In this document: positions 1-11,022 of the stretch, piece after piece
Layout of the letters: every line of letters begins with the position of its first letter
Numbering within the stretch: position 1 is the stretch's first letter
DNA from: Nemertoderma westbladi
Lineage: Eukaryota; Xenacoelomorpha; Nemertodermatida; Nemertodermatidae
Direction of reading: 5' to 3'
NCBI GenBank assembly: GCA_032718475.1
Contig: JAUCBJ010005181.1
Location: forward strand, 17,657 to 81,656
DNA: 64,000 nucleotides
Notes under the pieces: generated by a model
The model's database searches: none
Seen by the model: only the letters and a program-made list of their open reading frames with translations
What the model was told of the DNA's origin: nothing
Program-made: the position numbers and the translations under genes

Positions 1-867
1 GGTGACATGGTAACCCTAAACAACCAACTGGCGTAACAAGGAAGTTTTTGGTGAACCGGTATTGCAATTGCTGGTGTGTTATCATAGTAGGCCTAAATAC
101 CTGCAGGCTACAAACTGAGGATGAGACGGGTCTATCTACATTACTACATTCAAACTGCCTAAGCATAGCCGCGGCCTACTAACTGCAGAACTGGACAGCA
201 CTGGAATTATTGTCTTAATAATTACATAACAGCATTACATTACACACGCTCTCTCCTACAAAAAGTACATATAAATGACATACATACCGAACATTTGCCA
301 CACTCACTTCACCCAACATACAGACATAACAGAGAGAGAGAGAACAGACAGACGTCCACGTCGTACTAAATTACATACAGTTCTGACTGATATTCTGATC
401 AACCACATTGTTTTTCCATTGTGCTGTCGTGTTGCACCACTGCTAGTGTAGCTTACCCCGACGGGGGGGGGGGGGGGGGGGGAAATATTATAATATACTG
501 GTGCACATTCAGACCTTTTGTTGCCTCTATTTATTAATTTACTACATACTATTATTATTGCCGATGCCGATGCCGCTGCCGTTGGTATCAGCAGGTAGCC
601 GTGCACCGTGTGGCTGTGGCTGGCTACCTGCCTGCCTGCTGAAAACATACTGACATACACCAGTCAGTACACGACGCGACGCCCGTCAGCATGTACCAGT
701 ACGTAGTACTGTAGTAGGCCTACACAGCTCTGCAGCTGGACGGAGCACAGGAGCAAGTACAGTACTGTGTAGTGGACTGCAGCAGTAGTAGTGCTAGGAC
801 TTTGGACTGTTAAGACTGAGAGGCACTGTATTGCTGTACCTTACAGCCTTAGTTTAGTACCTACCAC
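1..867. other. Upstream flank and possible 5' UTR of the CABLES-like gene
   Basis: I see no coding gene here. The stretch contains a 20-base G run (463-482), several TAGGCCTA words, and a run of short alternating CAGTA/TACTG words near 680-850 just before the first ATG of the CABLES-like gene. It probably carries the promoter and 5' UTR of that gene, but I find no clear TATA box and cannot place a transcription start. The 118-codon open frame on the - strand at 304-660 is low-complexity and has no recognisable domain. Confidence 0.5.
463..482. repeat. Poly-G run (20 G)
   Basis: Uninterrupted run of 20 guanines. Three similar runs occur in this window, at 27011-27028, 48758-48777 and 49996-50020. 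Long G runs are rare in animal DNA and are prone to length error in sequencing. Confidence 0.95.
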
Positions 868-1566
868 ATGGGATACAGAAATCTGGTAATGGCTAATCAT
901 TTAACAAGTAGACGACTGGCCGCGCAAGAATTTCTACTGAACATCTCCCTTGATGGAATGGTAGCTTCGAGTCGTGATAATAACATCAGCGAAAACAGCC
1001 GAAATTCCGTCAATCTAGATTCAATTTACAAAGATCTTTATCGAGAGATTCCTCTTCCCTCACAAAACGCGAACGAACCAACTAATAAACTTAGCAAAAA
1101 CGATTCCAAGTCTGCTGGTAAACATTTGTCTGTAGACACCCAATGTTCTATAGATACGGGCACTTCCTCCGGTGCAACTAGTTGCCTCACAACGCCGGTC
1201 CCCCGGTACGCGCCGGGTCTATTCGTTCCCAAAATATGTTTCCTCCCCGACTCGAAACACAATCAACTCGCGCGAACCTTCAAAGACGAAGTCAACAATA
1301 AACAAGCGCGTATCGCCATGGCTACCCGGAACCGGAATCCCTATCTAGTCTACTCAATAATTGCCTACGCGAAGTCGGACAGGGGCGATAAACCCTCGAG
1401 GCATTATTCTATTGTGAAGCCGGTCGAGTCGTCTGGGAGCTGTGGAGGGCTGCTGGCCGGGGTCGAACTCGGTACCTCCACTAAGGTTGTTTCCTACGCC
1501 GACTACCTACAACCTACAACGTTGTGGCAGGATCACACCGACAAACTGCCGTTTTATCAGGAACAG
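868..1566 (+). CDS. CABLES: CABLES-like protein, exon 1 (residues 1-233)
   Basis: First coding exon of a Cdk5-and-Abl-enzyme-substrate (CABLES1/2) homologue, a family of cyclin-box adaptors linking CDKs to tyrosine kinases and to p53-family and growth control. The diagnostic stretch is SRRLAAQEFLLNISLDG near residues 14-30, which matches the RRR..L.FL.NISLDG block of vertebrate CABLES. Later blocks (NKQARIAMATRN..., then VVSYADYLQPT near residue 210) match the region that ends VVSY..FL.PTN in the family. The middle is Ser/Asn-rich and poorly conserved. I end the exon at 1566 (CAG before GTTGGC) because it closes in phase 0 and joins in frame to the exon at 4543. The open frame continues to 1614, but those residues look intronic. 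The donor is weak, so the exact end is uncertain. The start could also be the in-frame ATG encoding MANHLTSRR. Confidence 0.75.
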
Positions 1567-1780
1567 GTTGGCTATAATTGCGACTTTGCCATAAGTTGTA
1601 TTATTGTCTTGTAGTAAAAGTTGTTTCATCACTGCTTGGCAGCTTGGAGACTGTTCAGCTGTAGGATGGCTAAAACGTCTGTCCTTATCTGATCTGATCT
1701 GATCAAATAAAATAAGCTATAAATCTTAAATTTGTTTTTAGCGGCTGGTGCCAAATTTTGGTGCCCCTGTGAAGAATACC

Positions 1781-2125
1781 GCCCATGTGAAGAATACCAG
1801 GATTTCACTTTTCGGTCGACTTTTACTGGAATTTTATTTATGAAGATTTTAAAATTTATCTTTATTGAGTGTATTATAGAGCTTATTTATGTCTTATAAC
1901 CTGTAAATATACTAATTTGTTTATTGTTTTGGTTATATTCAGCCGTTCTGTAACCTGTGTTTTTGGTGAAAACCTGGTATTCTTCACATGGGGGTAACTG
2001 CAAAGTGAAATATAACGGCAGAAAGTCTGGTATTCTTCGCCCATGTAAAGAATACCAGGATTTCACTCTTCGGTCGATTTTTTATTGGTCGATATTTTTT
2101 ATTAAATTTATCTTTATTAAGTGTT
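1781..2125. repeat. Diverged direct repeat, copies 258 bp apart
   Basis: Sequence beginning gcccatgtgaagaataccag at 1781 recurs with few changes at 2039, each copy followed by a similar block of about 75 bp (gatttcact.ttcggtcga). A short inverted piece of the same word (ggtattcttcacatggg) lies between them near 1977. It lies inside the element bounded by 32-bp inverted ends. Confidence 0.7.
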
Positions 2126-2226
2126 TTATGCGCGTGCGCGATGTCCTTTATTTTTTGAGGGGGATGATCTATTGATCAGTCAGTCGGACGGTCAGTAAGA
2201 AGGTGGGTGTAAACAAGCCGACGCGG

Positions 2227-2345
2227 TAACCTGCTCCTTTCCCTCAATTTGTAGGTAAAACGTCGTTTATTGTTTTGGTTAGAAATTACAGCCGCTGTAA
2301 CCTGCTCTTTTCCTTCAATTGGAAGGTAACAACAACGTTTATTAA
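2227..2345 (-). repeat. 76-bp-family monomers, inverted relative to the main array
   Basis: About one and a half units of the same repeat that forms the 3204-4356 array, in the opposite orientation. The words gttattgttttggtt and taacctgctcctttccctca are both visible. This shows the family also exists outside its array. Confidence 0.75.
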
Positions 2346-3203
2346 TTCCCACATTCCCATCCACCTTCCCATATTCCTTCATCGTCTGAGTATAAACTCC
2401 ACTGTATCAGCTGGCAATATGGGGCATGTTAAGTGTTTCGTCATATACAATACATACACACTACACAGTAGGCCTAGAGAGATACCCCTTCCTGCCTTCC
2501 CTTTAGCTGTTTAGCGTAACAAACAAACAATAAATATTTTAAATGTAATGTATTAATAAGTATCAATACTTAATTAATAATATTAATTATAATTAATATA
2601 ATTAACTTTAAGGATTAATAGTGATAACTATTAACAATAAAGATTTACGAAAATATTGCAGCAAAGGCTGTATTGTTTTTAATACCGGTAAATGTTTAAT
2701 GTTTCAACACCAACTAAATCTACGAAAGTTGTTTACAACTGAAACTATCCATCTCTGCTGGGACAATCACACAACTTTCATACCCGCCATCCTTCATCCT
2801 ATATCACATTTTTTATATATATTAATATGCCTTTGTTCATTAGATGCATACCGGTATGCCTGTACTGCTATGTCATATGATGATAATACTGATACATAAA
2901 CAGGCAACGTGAAACGTGATCCCCTATTCAGCTATTGGTTATTTATCTAACAGACAGTTAGGTAAATATTATATCTCTTTCTCCTGATTGGTTAGGCCTA
3001 TAGGATCAGATGCTGTCAGATCAGATCAGATAAGGACAGACGTTTTATTCTACCTCGTTCAGCTGTTAGGCCTACCAATAAGAACCAGACATGCTAAGTG
3101 TAGCCTGTAATGTAGGGTATTGCTGTATTGGGAAGCTGGACAATTCCATAAATTAACATACGGTTTTGGGACAATTAATAGTCTCATAAAGGGGTATAAT
3201 TAC

Positions 3204-4356
3204 TTATTGAGGGAAAGGAGCTAGTTACAGAGGCAGGCTTTTCTAACCAAAACAATAAACGGCCACTTTACTGCTTTCCCAATTGAGGGAAAGGAGCAGG
3301 TTACTGAGGCGGGATTTTCTAACCAAAACAATAAACGGCGACTTTACTGCTTTACCAATTAAGGGAAAGGAGCAGGTTACTGAGGCGGGATTTTCTAACC
3401 AAAACAATAAACGCCCACTTTACTGCTTTACCAATTGAGGGAAAGGAGCAGGTTACAGAGGCAGGCTTTTCTAACCAAAACAATAAACGGCCACTTTACT
3501 GCTTTACCAATTGAGGGAAAGGAGCAGGTTACCGGGTACTGAGGCGGGATTTTCTACCCAAAACAATAAACGGCCACTTTACTGCTTTCCCAATTGAGGG
3601 AAAGGAGCAGGTTACTGAGGCGGGATTTTCTAACCAAAACAATAAACGGCCACTTTACTGCTTTACCAATTAAGGGAAAGGAGCAGGTTACTGAGGCGGG
3701 ATTTTCTAACCAAAACAATAAACGGTCACTTTACTGCTTTACCAATTAAGGGAAAGGAGCAGGTTACTGAGGCGGGATTTTCTAACCAAAACAATAAACG
3801 GCCACTTTACTGCTTTACCAATTGAGGGAAAGGAGCAGGTTACAGAGGCAGGCTTTTCTAACCAAAACAATAAACGGCCACTTTACTGCTTTACCAATTG
3901 AGGGAAAGGAGCAGGTTACCGGGTACTGAGGCGGGATTTTCTAACCAAAACAATAAACGGCCACTTTACTGCTTTCCCAATTGAGGGAAAGGAGCAGGTT
4001 ACTGAGGCGGGATTTTCTAACCAAAACAATAAACGGCCACTTTACTGCTTTACCAATTAAGGGAAACGAGCAGGTTACTGAGGCGGGATTTTCTAACCAA
4101 AACAATAAACGCCCACTTTACTGCTTTACCAATTGAGGGAAAGGAGCAGGTTACAGAGGCAGGCTTTTCTAACCAAAACAATAAACGGCCACTTTACTGC
4201 TTTACCAATTGAGGGAAAGGAGCAGGTTACAGAAGCAGGCTTTTCTAACCAAAGCAATAAACGATCACTTTACCACTTTAGGGAAAGTAGCAGGTTACTG
4301 AGGCGGGATTTTCTAACCAAAACAATAAACGATCATTTTACCAATTGAGGGAAACA
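3204..4356 (+). repeat. 76-bp satellite array, about 15 copies, CABLES intron 1
   Basis: Tandem array with a 76-bp period, checked on successive starts 3281, 3357, 3433 and 3509. Each unit has the word aattgagggaaaggagcagg, then ggttactgaggcgggatttt, then ctaaccaaaacaataaac. Variants (ACAGAGGCAGGC for ACTGAGGCGGGA, and an 8-bp insert ggtaccgg-like form near 3533 and 3920) recur in register, which suggests higher-order duplication of roughly 380 bp. The period is not a multiple of three and there is no meaningful open frame. Solo copies lie elsewhere in the window. Confidence 0.9.
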
Positions 4357-4542
4357 TGGTCAGACAGTCAGTAGTCACTCTATAAGTACTGAAGTATAAC
4401 CAAACCAAATCAGGCAGTCAAGCAATAGGTACCGGTACGCAGTTGTAGAATGACAATTAGAAACGGCTGAAAAGGTCGCTCCCCAAAGTGACAAGACCCC
4501 CATAAAATATTATTTTTAATAATAACACTATATATTTCTTAG

Positions 4543-4936
4543 TTCGAAATGAATCCGCTACATTTCCTTAAGGATCGTTACGGATCCCAGCTAAACGTAT
4601 CCGATCCGTTACAATTCTACGATCCAACCTACCTCGACGACCCGTTACTCCAGAGCGGCAAACACAAAACCGTATGCAACTTCAGCTCCTACACCGTCTC
4701 TTTCATAGACTACGCGAAACCATGCGAACTCAAGAAGTCCCTCAACGCCAAGTTCAGGTCCCAGTTCCCGGGGATACAACTCTCGCTCACAAAGATACGG
4801 AGTCTCAAAAGGGAACTGGTTCGTATCGGTTCCTCGTGCGGTGTGGAACTAGCCGTAGTCGCACAGGGGTTCGTTTATTTCGAGAAGGTTGTGTTGCAGC
4901 AACGGGTGACGAAACAGAATAGAAAACTCGTAGCTG
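4543..4936 (+). CDS. CABLES: CABLES-like protein, exon 2 (residues 234-364, start of cyclin box)
   Basis: Second coding exon, opened by an AG acceptor (tatatttcttag) at 4541-4542 in phase 0. It encodes the highly conserved C-terminal CABLES region. YDPTYLDDPLLQSGKHK matches YDPNLLDDP..PCGKHK of vertebrates. SFIDYAKPCELKKSLNAKF matches the IDYVKPSDLKKDMN block. TKIRSLKREL matches SKIRSLKREM, and FVYFEKVVLQQRVTKQNRKL matches FVYFEKLALKGKLNKQNRKL. The exon ends in phase 1 after gctg at 4936, before GTAGGT, and joins in frame to the exon at 20206 to give RKLVAGVTLILSAKM, the continuation expected for the family. The last 16 nt of this exon are the first part of the 30-bp minisatellite unit, so many later GT sites could extend it. 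Confidence 0.88.
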
Positions 4937-7390
4937 GTAGGTTAGGGAACAGAAAACTCGTAGCTGGTTGGTTAGGGAACAGAAAACTCGTAGCTGGTAG
5001 GTTAGGAAACGGAAAACTCGTAGCTGGTAGGTTAGGGAACAGAAAACTTGTAGCTGGTTGGTTAGGGAACAGAAAACTCGTAGCTGGTAGGTTGGGGAAC
5101 AGAAAACTCGTAGCTGGTAGGTTAGGGAACAGAAAACTTGTAGCTGGTTGGTTAGGGAACAGAAAACTCGTAGCTGGTTGGTTAGGGAACAGAAAACTCG
5201 TAGCTGGTAGGTTAGGAAACGGAAAACTCGTAGCTGGTAGGTTAAGGAACAGAAAACTCGTAGCTGGTAGGTTAGGAAACGGAAAACTCGTAGCTGGTAG
5301 GTTAGGAAACGGAAAACTCGTAGCTGGTAGGTTAAGGAACAGAAAACTCGTAGCTGGTAGGTTAGGAAACGGAAAACTCGTAGCTGGTAGGTTAGGGAAC
5401 AGAAAACTTGTAGCTGGTTGGTTAGGGAACAGAAAACTCGTAGCTGGTAGGTTGGGGAACAGAAAACTCGTAGCTGGTAGGTTAGGAAACGGAAAACTCG
5501 TAGCTGGTAGGTTAGGAAACAGAAAACTTGTAGCTGGTTGGTTAGGGAACAGAAAACTCGTAGCTGGTAGGTTGGGGAACAGAAAACTCGTAGCTGGTAG
5601 GTTAGGGAACAGAAAACTCGTAGCTGGTAGGTTGGGGAACAGAAAACTCGTAGCTGGTAGGTTAGGGAACAGAAAACTCGTAGCTGGTAGGTTGGGGAAC
5701 AGGAAACTCGTAGCTGGTAGGTTAGGAAACGGAAAACTCGTAGCTGGTAGGTTGGGGAACAGAAAACTCGTAGCTGGTTGGTTTAGGTAAGAGAACAGAA
5801 AACTCGTAGCTTGTAGGTTAGGAAACAGAAAACTCGTAGCTGGTAGGTTAAGGAACAGAAAACTCGTAGCTGGTAGGTTAGGAAACGGAAAACTCGTAGC
5901 TGGTAGGTTAGGGAACAGAAAACTTGTAGCTGGTTGGTTAGGGAACAGAAAACTCGTAGCTGGTAGGTTGGGGAACAGAAAACTCGTAGCTGGTAGGTTA
6001 GGGAACAGAAAACTCGTAGCTGGTAGGTTGGGGAACAGAGAACTCGTAGCTGGTAGGTTAGGGAACAGAAAACTCGTAGCTGGTAGGTTGGGGAACAGAA
6101 AACTCGTAGCTGGTAGGTTAGGAAACGGAAAACTCGTAGCTGGTAGGTTGGGGAACAGAAAACTCGTAGCTGGTTGGTTTAGGTAAGAGAACAGAAAACT
6201 CGTAGCTTGTAGGTTAGGAAACAGAAAACTCGTAGCTGGTAGGTTAGGGAACAGAAAACTCGTAGCTGGTAGGTTAGGGAACAGAAAACTCGTAGCTGGT
6301 AGGTTAGGAAACGGAAAACTCGTAGCTGGTAGGTTAGGGAACAGAAAACTCGTAGCTGGTAGGTTAGGGAACAGAAAACTCGTAGCTGGTTGGTTAGGAA
6401 ACGGAAAACTCGTAGCTGGTAGGTTAGGGAACAGAAAACTCGTAGCTGGTAGGTTAGGGAACAGAAAACTCGTAGCTGGTAGGTTAGGAAACGGAAAACT
6501 CGTAGCTGGTAGGTTGGGAAACAGAAAACTCGTAGCTGGTAGGTTAGGAAACAGAAAACTCGTAGCTGGTAGGTTAGGGAACAGAAAACTCGTAGCTGGT
6601 AGGTTGGGGAACAGAAAACTCGTAGCTGGTTGGTTAGGGAACAAACTCGTAGCTGGTAGGTTAGGGAACAGAAACTCGTAGCTGGTAGGTTAGGAAACGG
6701 AAAACTCGTAGCTGGTAGGTTAGGAAACAGAAAACTCGTAGCTGGTAGGTTAGGAAACGGAAAACTCGTAGCTGGTAGGTTGGGGAACAGAAAACTCGTA
6801 GCTGGTAGGTTAGGAAACGGAAAACTCGTAGCTGGTAGGTTAGGGAACAGAAAACTCGTAGCTGGTAGGTTAGGAAACGGAAAACTCGTAGCTGGTAGGT
6901 TAGGGAAACAGAAAACTCGTAGCTGGTAGGTTAGGGAACAGAAAACTCGTAGCTGGTAGGTTAGGGAACAGAAAACTCGTAGCTGGTAGGTTAGGAAACG
7001 GAAAACTCGTAGCTGGTAGGTTAGGAAACAGAAAACTCGTAGCTGGTAGGTTAGGAAACGGAAAACTCGTAGCTGGTAGGTTGGGGAACAGAAAACTCGT
7101 AGCTGGTAGGTTAGGGAACAGAAAACTCGTAGCTGGTAGGTTGGGGAACAGAAAACTCGTAGCTGGTAGGTTAGGAAACGGAAAACTCGTAGCTGGTAGG
7201 TTGGGGAACAGAAAACTCGTAGCTGGTTGGTTTAGGTAAGAGAACAGAAAACTCGTAGCTTGTAGGTTAGGAAACAGAAAACTCGTAGCTGGTAGGTTAA
7301 GGAACAGAAAACTCGTAGCTGGTAGGTTAGGAAACGGAAAACTCGTAGCTGGTAGGTTAGGGAACAGAAAACTTGTAGCTGGTTGGTTAG

Positions 7391-10300
7391 GGAACAGAAA
7401 ACTCGTAGCTGGTAGGTTGGGGAACAGAAAACTCGTAGCTGGTAGGTTAGGGAACAGAAAACTCGTAGCTGGTAGGTTGGGGAACAGAAAACTCGTAGCT
7501 GGTAGGTTAGGGAACAGAAAAGTCGTAGCTGGTAGGTTGGGGAACAGAAAACTCGTAGCTGGTAGGTTAGGAAACGGAAAACTCGTAGCTGGTAGGTTGG
7601 GGAACAGAAAACTCGTAGCTGGTTGGTTTAGGTAAGAGAACAGAAAACTCGTAGCTTGTAGGTTAGGAAACAGAAAACTCGTAGCTGGTAGGTTAGGAAA
7701 CGGAAAACTCGTAGCTGGTAGGTTAGGGAACAGAAAACTCGTAGCTGGTAGGTTGGGGAACAGAAAACTCGTAGCTGGTATGTTAGGAAACAGAAAACTC
7801 GTAGCTGGTAGGTTAGGGAACAGAAAACTCGTAGCTGGTAGGTTAGGGAACAGAAAACTCGTAGCTGGTAGGTTAGGAAACGGAAAACTCGTAGCTGGTA
7901 GGTTGGGAAACAGAAAACTCGTAGCTGGTAGGTTAGGAAACGGAAAACTCGTAGCTGGTAGGTTGGGGAACAGAAAACTCGTAGCTGGTAGGTTAGGGAA
8001 CAGAAAACTCGTAGCTGGTAGGTTGGGGAACAGAAAACTCGTAGCTGGTAGGTTAGGAAACGGAAAACTCGTAGCTGGTAGGTTGGGGAACAGAAAACTC
8101 GTAGCTGGTTGGTTTAGGTAAGAGAACAGAAAACTCGTAGCTTGTAGGTTAGGAAACAGAAAACTCGTAGCTGGTAGGTTAGGAAACGGAAAACTCGTAG
8201 CTGGTAGGTTAGGTAACAGAAAACTTGTAGCTGGTAGGTTAGGAAACGTAAAACTCGTAGCTGGTAGGTTAAGGAACAGAAAACTCGTAGCTGGTAGGTT
8301 AGGGAACAGAAAACTCGTAGCTGGTTGGTTAGGGAACAGAAAACTCGTAGCTGGTAGGTTAGGAAACGGAAAACTCGTAGCTGGTAGGTTAGGGAACAGA
8401 AAACTCGTAGCTGGTAGGTTAGGGAACAGAAAACTCGTAGCTGGTTGGTTAGGAATCGGAAAACTCGTAGCTGGTAGGTTAGGGAACAGAAAACTCGTAG
8501 CTGGTAGGTTAGGGAACAGAAAACTCGTAGCTGGTTTGTTTAGGAAACAGAAAACTCGTAGCTGGTTTGTTTAGGAAACAGAAAACTCGTAGCTGGTAGG
8601 TTAGGAAACGGAAAACTCGTAGCTGGTAGGTTAGGAAACAGAAAACTCGTAGCTGGTAGGTTAGGAAACGGAAAACTCGTAGCTGGTAGGTTAGGGAACA
8701 GAAAGGTCGTAGCTGGTAGGTTAGGAAACAGAAAACTCGTAGCTGGTAGGTTAGGAAACGGAAAACTCGTAGCTGGTAGGTTAGGAAACGGAAAACTCGT
8801 AGCTGGTTGGTTAGGGAACAGAAAACGTGTAGCTGGTAGGTTAGGAAACGGAAAACTCGTAGCTGGTAGGTTAGGGAACAGAAAACTCGTAGCTGGTTGG
8901 TTGGGGAATAGAAAATTTGTAGCTGGTAGGTTAGGAAACGGAAAACTCGTAGCTGGTAGGTTGGAGAACAGAAAACTCGTAGCTGGTTGGTTTAGGTAAG
9001 AGAACAGAAAACTCGTAGCTTGTAGGTTAGGAAACAGAAAACTCGTAGCTGGTAGGTTAGGAAACAGAAAACTCGTAGCTGGTAGGTTAGGAAACGGAAA
9101 ACTCGTAGCTGGTAGGTTGGGAAACAGAAAACTCGTAGCTGGCAAGTTAGGAAACAGAAAACTCGTAGCTGGTAGGTTATGGAACAGAAAACTCGTAGCT
9201 GGTAGGTTGGGGAACAGAAAACTCGTAGCTGGTAGGTTAGGGAACAGAAAACTCGTAGCTGGTAGGTTGGGGAACAGAAAACTCGTAGCTGGTAGGTTAG
9301 GGAACAGAAAAGTCGTAGCTGGTAGGTTGGGGAACAGAAAACTCGTAGCTGGTAGGTTAGGAAACGGAAAACTCGTAGCTGGTAGGTTGGGGAACAGAAA
9401 ACTCGTAGCTGGTTGGTTTAGGTAAGAGAACAGAAAACTCGTAGCTTGTAGGTTAGGAAACAGAAAACTCGTAGCTGGTAGGTTAGGAAACGGAAAACTC
9501 GTAGCTGGTAGGTTAGGGAACAGAAAACTCGTAGCTGGTAGGTTGGGGAACAGAAAACTCGTAGCTGGTATGTTAGGAAACAGAAAACTCGTAGCTGGTA
9601 GGTTAGGGAACAGAAAACTCGTAGCTGGTAGGTTAGGGAACAGAAAACTCGTAGCTGGTAGGTTAGGAAACGGAAAACTCGTAGCTGGTAGGTTGGGAAA
9701 CAGAAAACTCGTAGCTGGTAGGTTAGGAAACGGAAAACTCGTAGCTGGTAGGTTGGGGAACAGAAAACTCGTAGCTGGTAGGTTAGGGAACAGAAAACTC
9801 GTAGCTGGTAGGTTGGGGAACAGAAAACTCGTAGCTGGTAGGTTAGGAAACGGAAAACTCGTAGCTGGTAGGTTGGGGAACAGAAAACTCGTAGCTGGTT
9901 GGTTTAGGTAAGAGAACAGAAAACTCGTAGCTTGTAGGTTAGGAAACAGAAAACTCGTAGCTGGTAGGTTAGGAAACGGAAAACTCGTAGCTGGTAGGTT
10001 AGGTAACAGAAAACTTGTAGCTGGTAGGTTAGGAAACGTAAAACTCGTAGCTGGTAGGTTAAGGAACAGAAAACTCGTAGCTGGTAGGTTAGGGAACAGA
10101 AAACTCGTAGCTGGTTGGTTAGGGAACAGAAAACTCGTAGCTGGTAGGTTAGGAAACGGAAAACTCGTAGCTGGTAGGTTAGGGAACAGAAAACTCGTAG
10201 CTGGTAGGTTAGGGAACAGAAAACTCGTAGCTGGTTGGTTAGGAATCGGAAAACTCGTAGCTGGTAGGTTAGGGAACAGAAAACTCGTAGCTGGTAGGTT

Positions 10301-11022
10301 AGGGAACAGAAAACTCGTAGCTGGTTTGTTTAGGAAACAGAAAACTCGTAGCTGGTTTGTTTAGGAAACAGAAAACTCGTAGCTGGTAGGTTAGGAAACG
10401 GAAAACTCGTAGCTGGTAGGTTAGGAAACAGAAAACTCGTAGCTGGTAGGTTAGGAAACGGAAAACTCGTAGCTGGTAGGTTAGGGAACAGAAAGGTCGT
10501 AGCTGGTAGGTTAGGAAACAGAAAACTCGTAGCTGGTAGGTTAGGAAACGGAAAACTCGTAGCTGGTAGGTTAGGAAACGGAAAACTCGTAGCTGGTTGG
10601 TTAGGGAACAGAAAACGTGTAGCTGGTAGGTTAGGAAACGGAAAACTCGTAGCTGGTAGGTTAGGGAACAGAAAACTCGTAGCTGGTTGGTTGGGGAATA
10701 GAAAATTTGTAGCTGGTAGGTTAGGAAACGGAAAACTCGTAGCTGGTAGGTTGGAGAACAGAAAACTCGTAGCTGGTTGGTTTAGGTAAGAGAACAGAAA
10801 ACTCGTAGCTTGTAGGTTAGGAAACAGAAAACTCGTAGCTGGTAGGTTAGGAAACAGAAAACTCGTAGCTGGTAGGTTAGGAAACGGAAAACTCGTAGCT
10901 GGTAGGTTGGGAAACAGAAAACTCGTAGCTGGCAAGTTAGGAAACAGAAAACTCGTAGCTGGTAGGTTATGGAACAGAAAACTCGTAGCTGGTAGGTTGG
11001 GGAACAGAAAACTCGTAGCTGG
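7391..11022 (+). repeat. Higher-order tandem duplication, 1,790-bp period, within the minisatellite
   Basis: Features repeat at a fixed offset of 1,790 bp. The GAAAAGTCG variant occurs at 7511 and 9301, ggtatgttagg at about 7768 and 9558, the paired ggtttgtttagg units at 8532 and 10322, and the unit with gaaaacgtgtag at about 8821 and 10611. The first copy runs from about 7391 to 9232 and the second from about 9181 to 11022, where the flanks diverge. I saw no difference between the copies by eye, so the duplication is recent. Confidence 0.85.

Larger units (their letters stand above)
1671..3047. mobile_element. Element with 32-bp perfect inverted ends in CABLES intron 1
   Basis: A 32-bp sequence at 1671-1702 (core gtctgtccttatctgatctg) recurs exactly inverted at 3016-3047, about 1.37 kb apart. 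The interior has no transposase and is AT-rich. It holds a diverged direct repeat (1781-1875 and 2039-2125) and inverted monomers of the 76-bp family. This is most easily read as a non-autonomous DNA transposon or a pair of inverted element ends. I could not define a target-site duplication, so the superfamily is unknown. Confidence 0.5.

Noticed and set aside
1567-1614. C-terminal extension of CABLES exon 1 to the TAG at 1612
   Set aside because: The residues after PFYQEQ are not like the family, and the in-phase junction 1566/4543 restores the conserved protein.
4875-6644. 589-codon open frame on the - strand (FPNLPATSFL repeats) and similar - strand frames at 8540-9145, 10330-10935, 11742-12716 and 13728-14669
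   Set aside because: They are the complementary reading of the 30-bp minisatellite, open only because the unit lacks stops in that frame. No unique protein sequence flanks them, and the CABLES exon fixes the sense strand as +.
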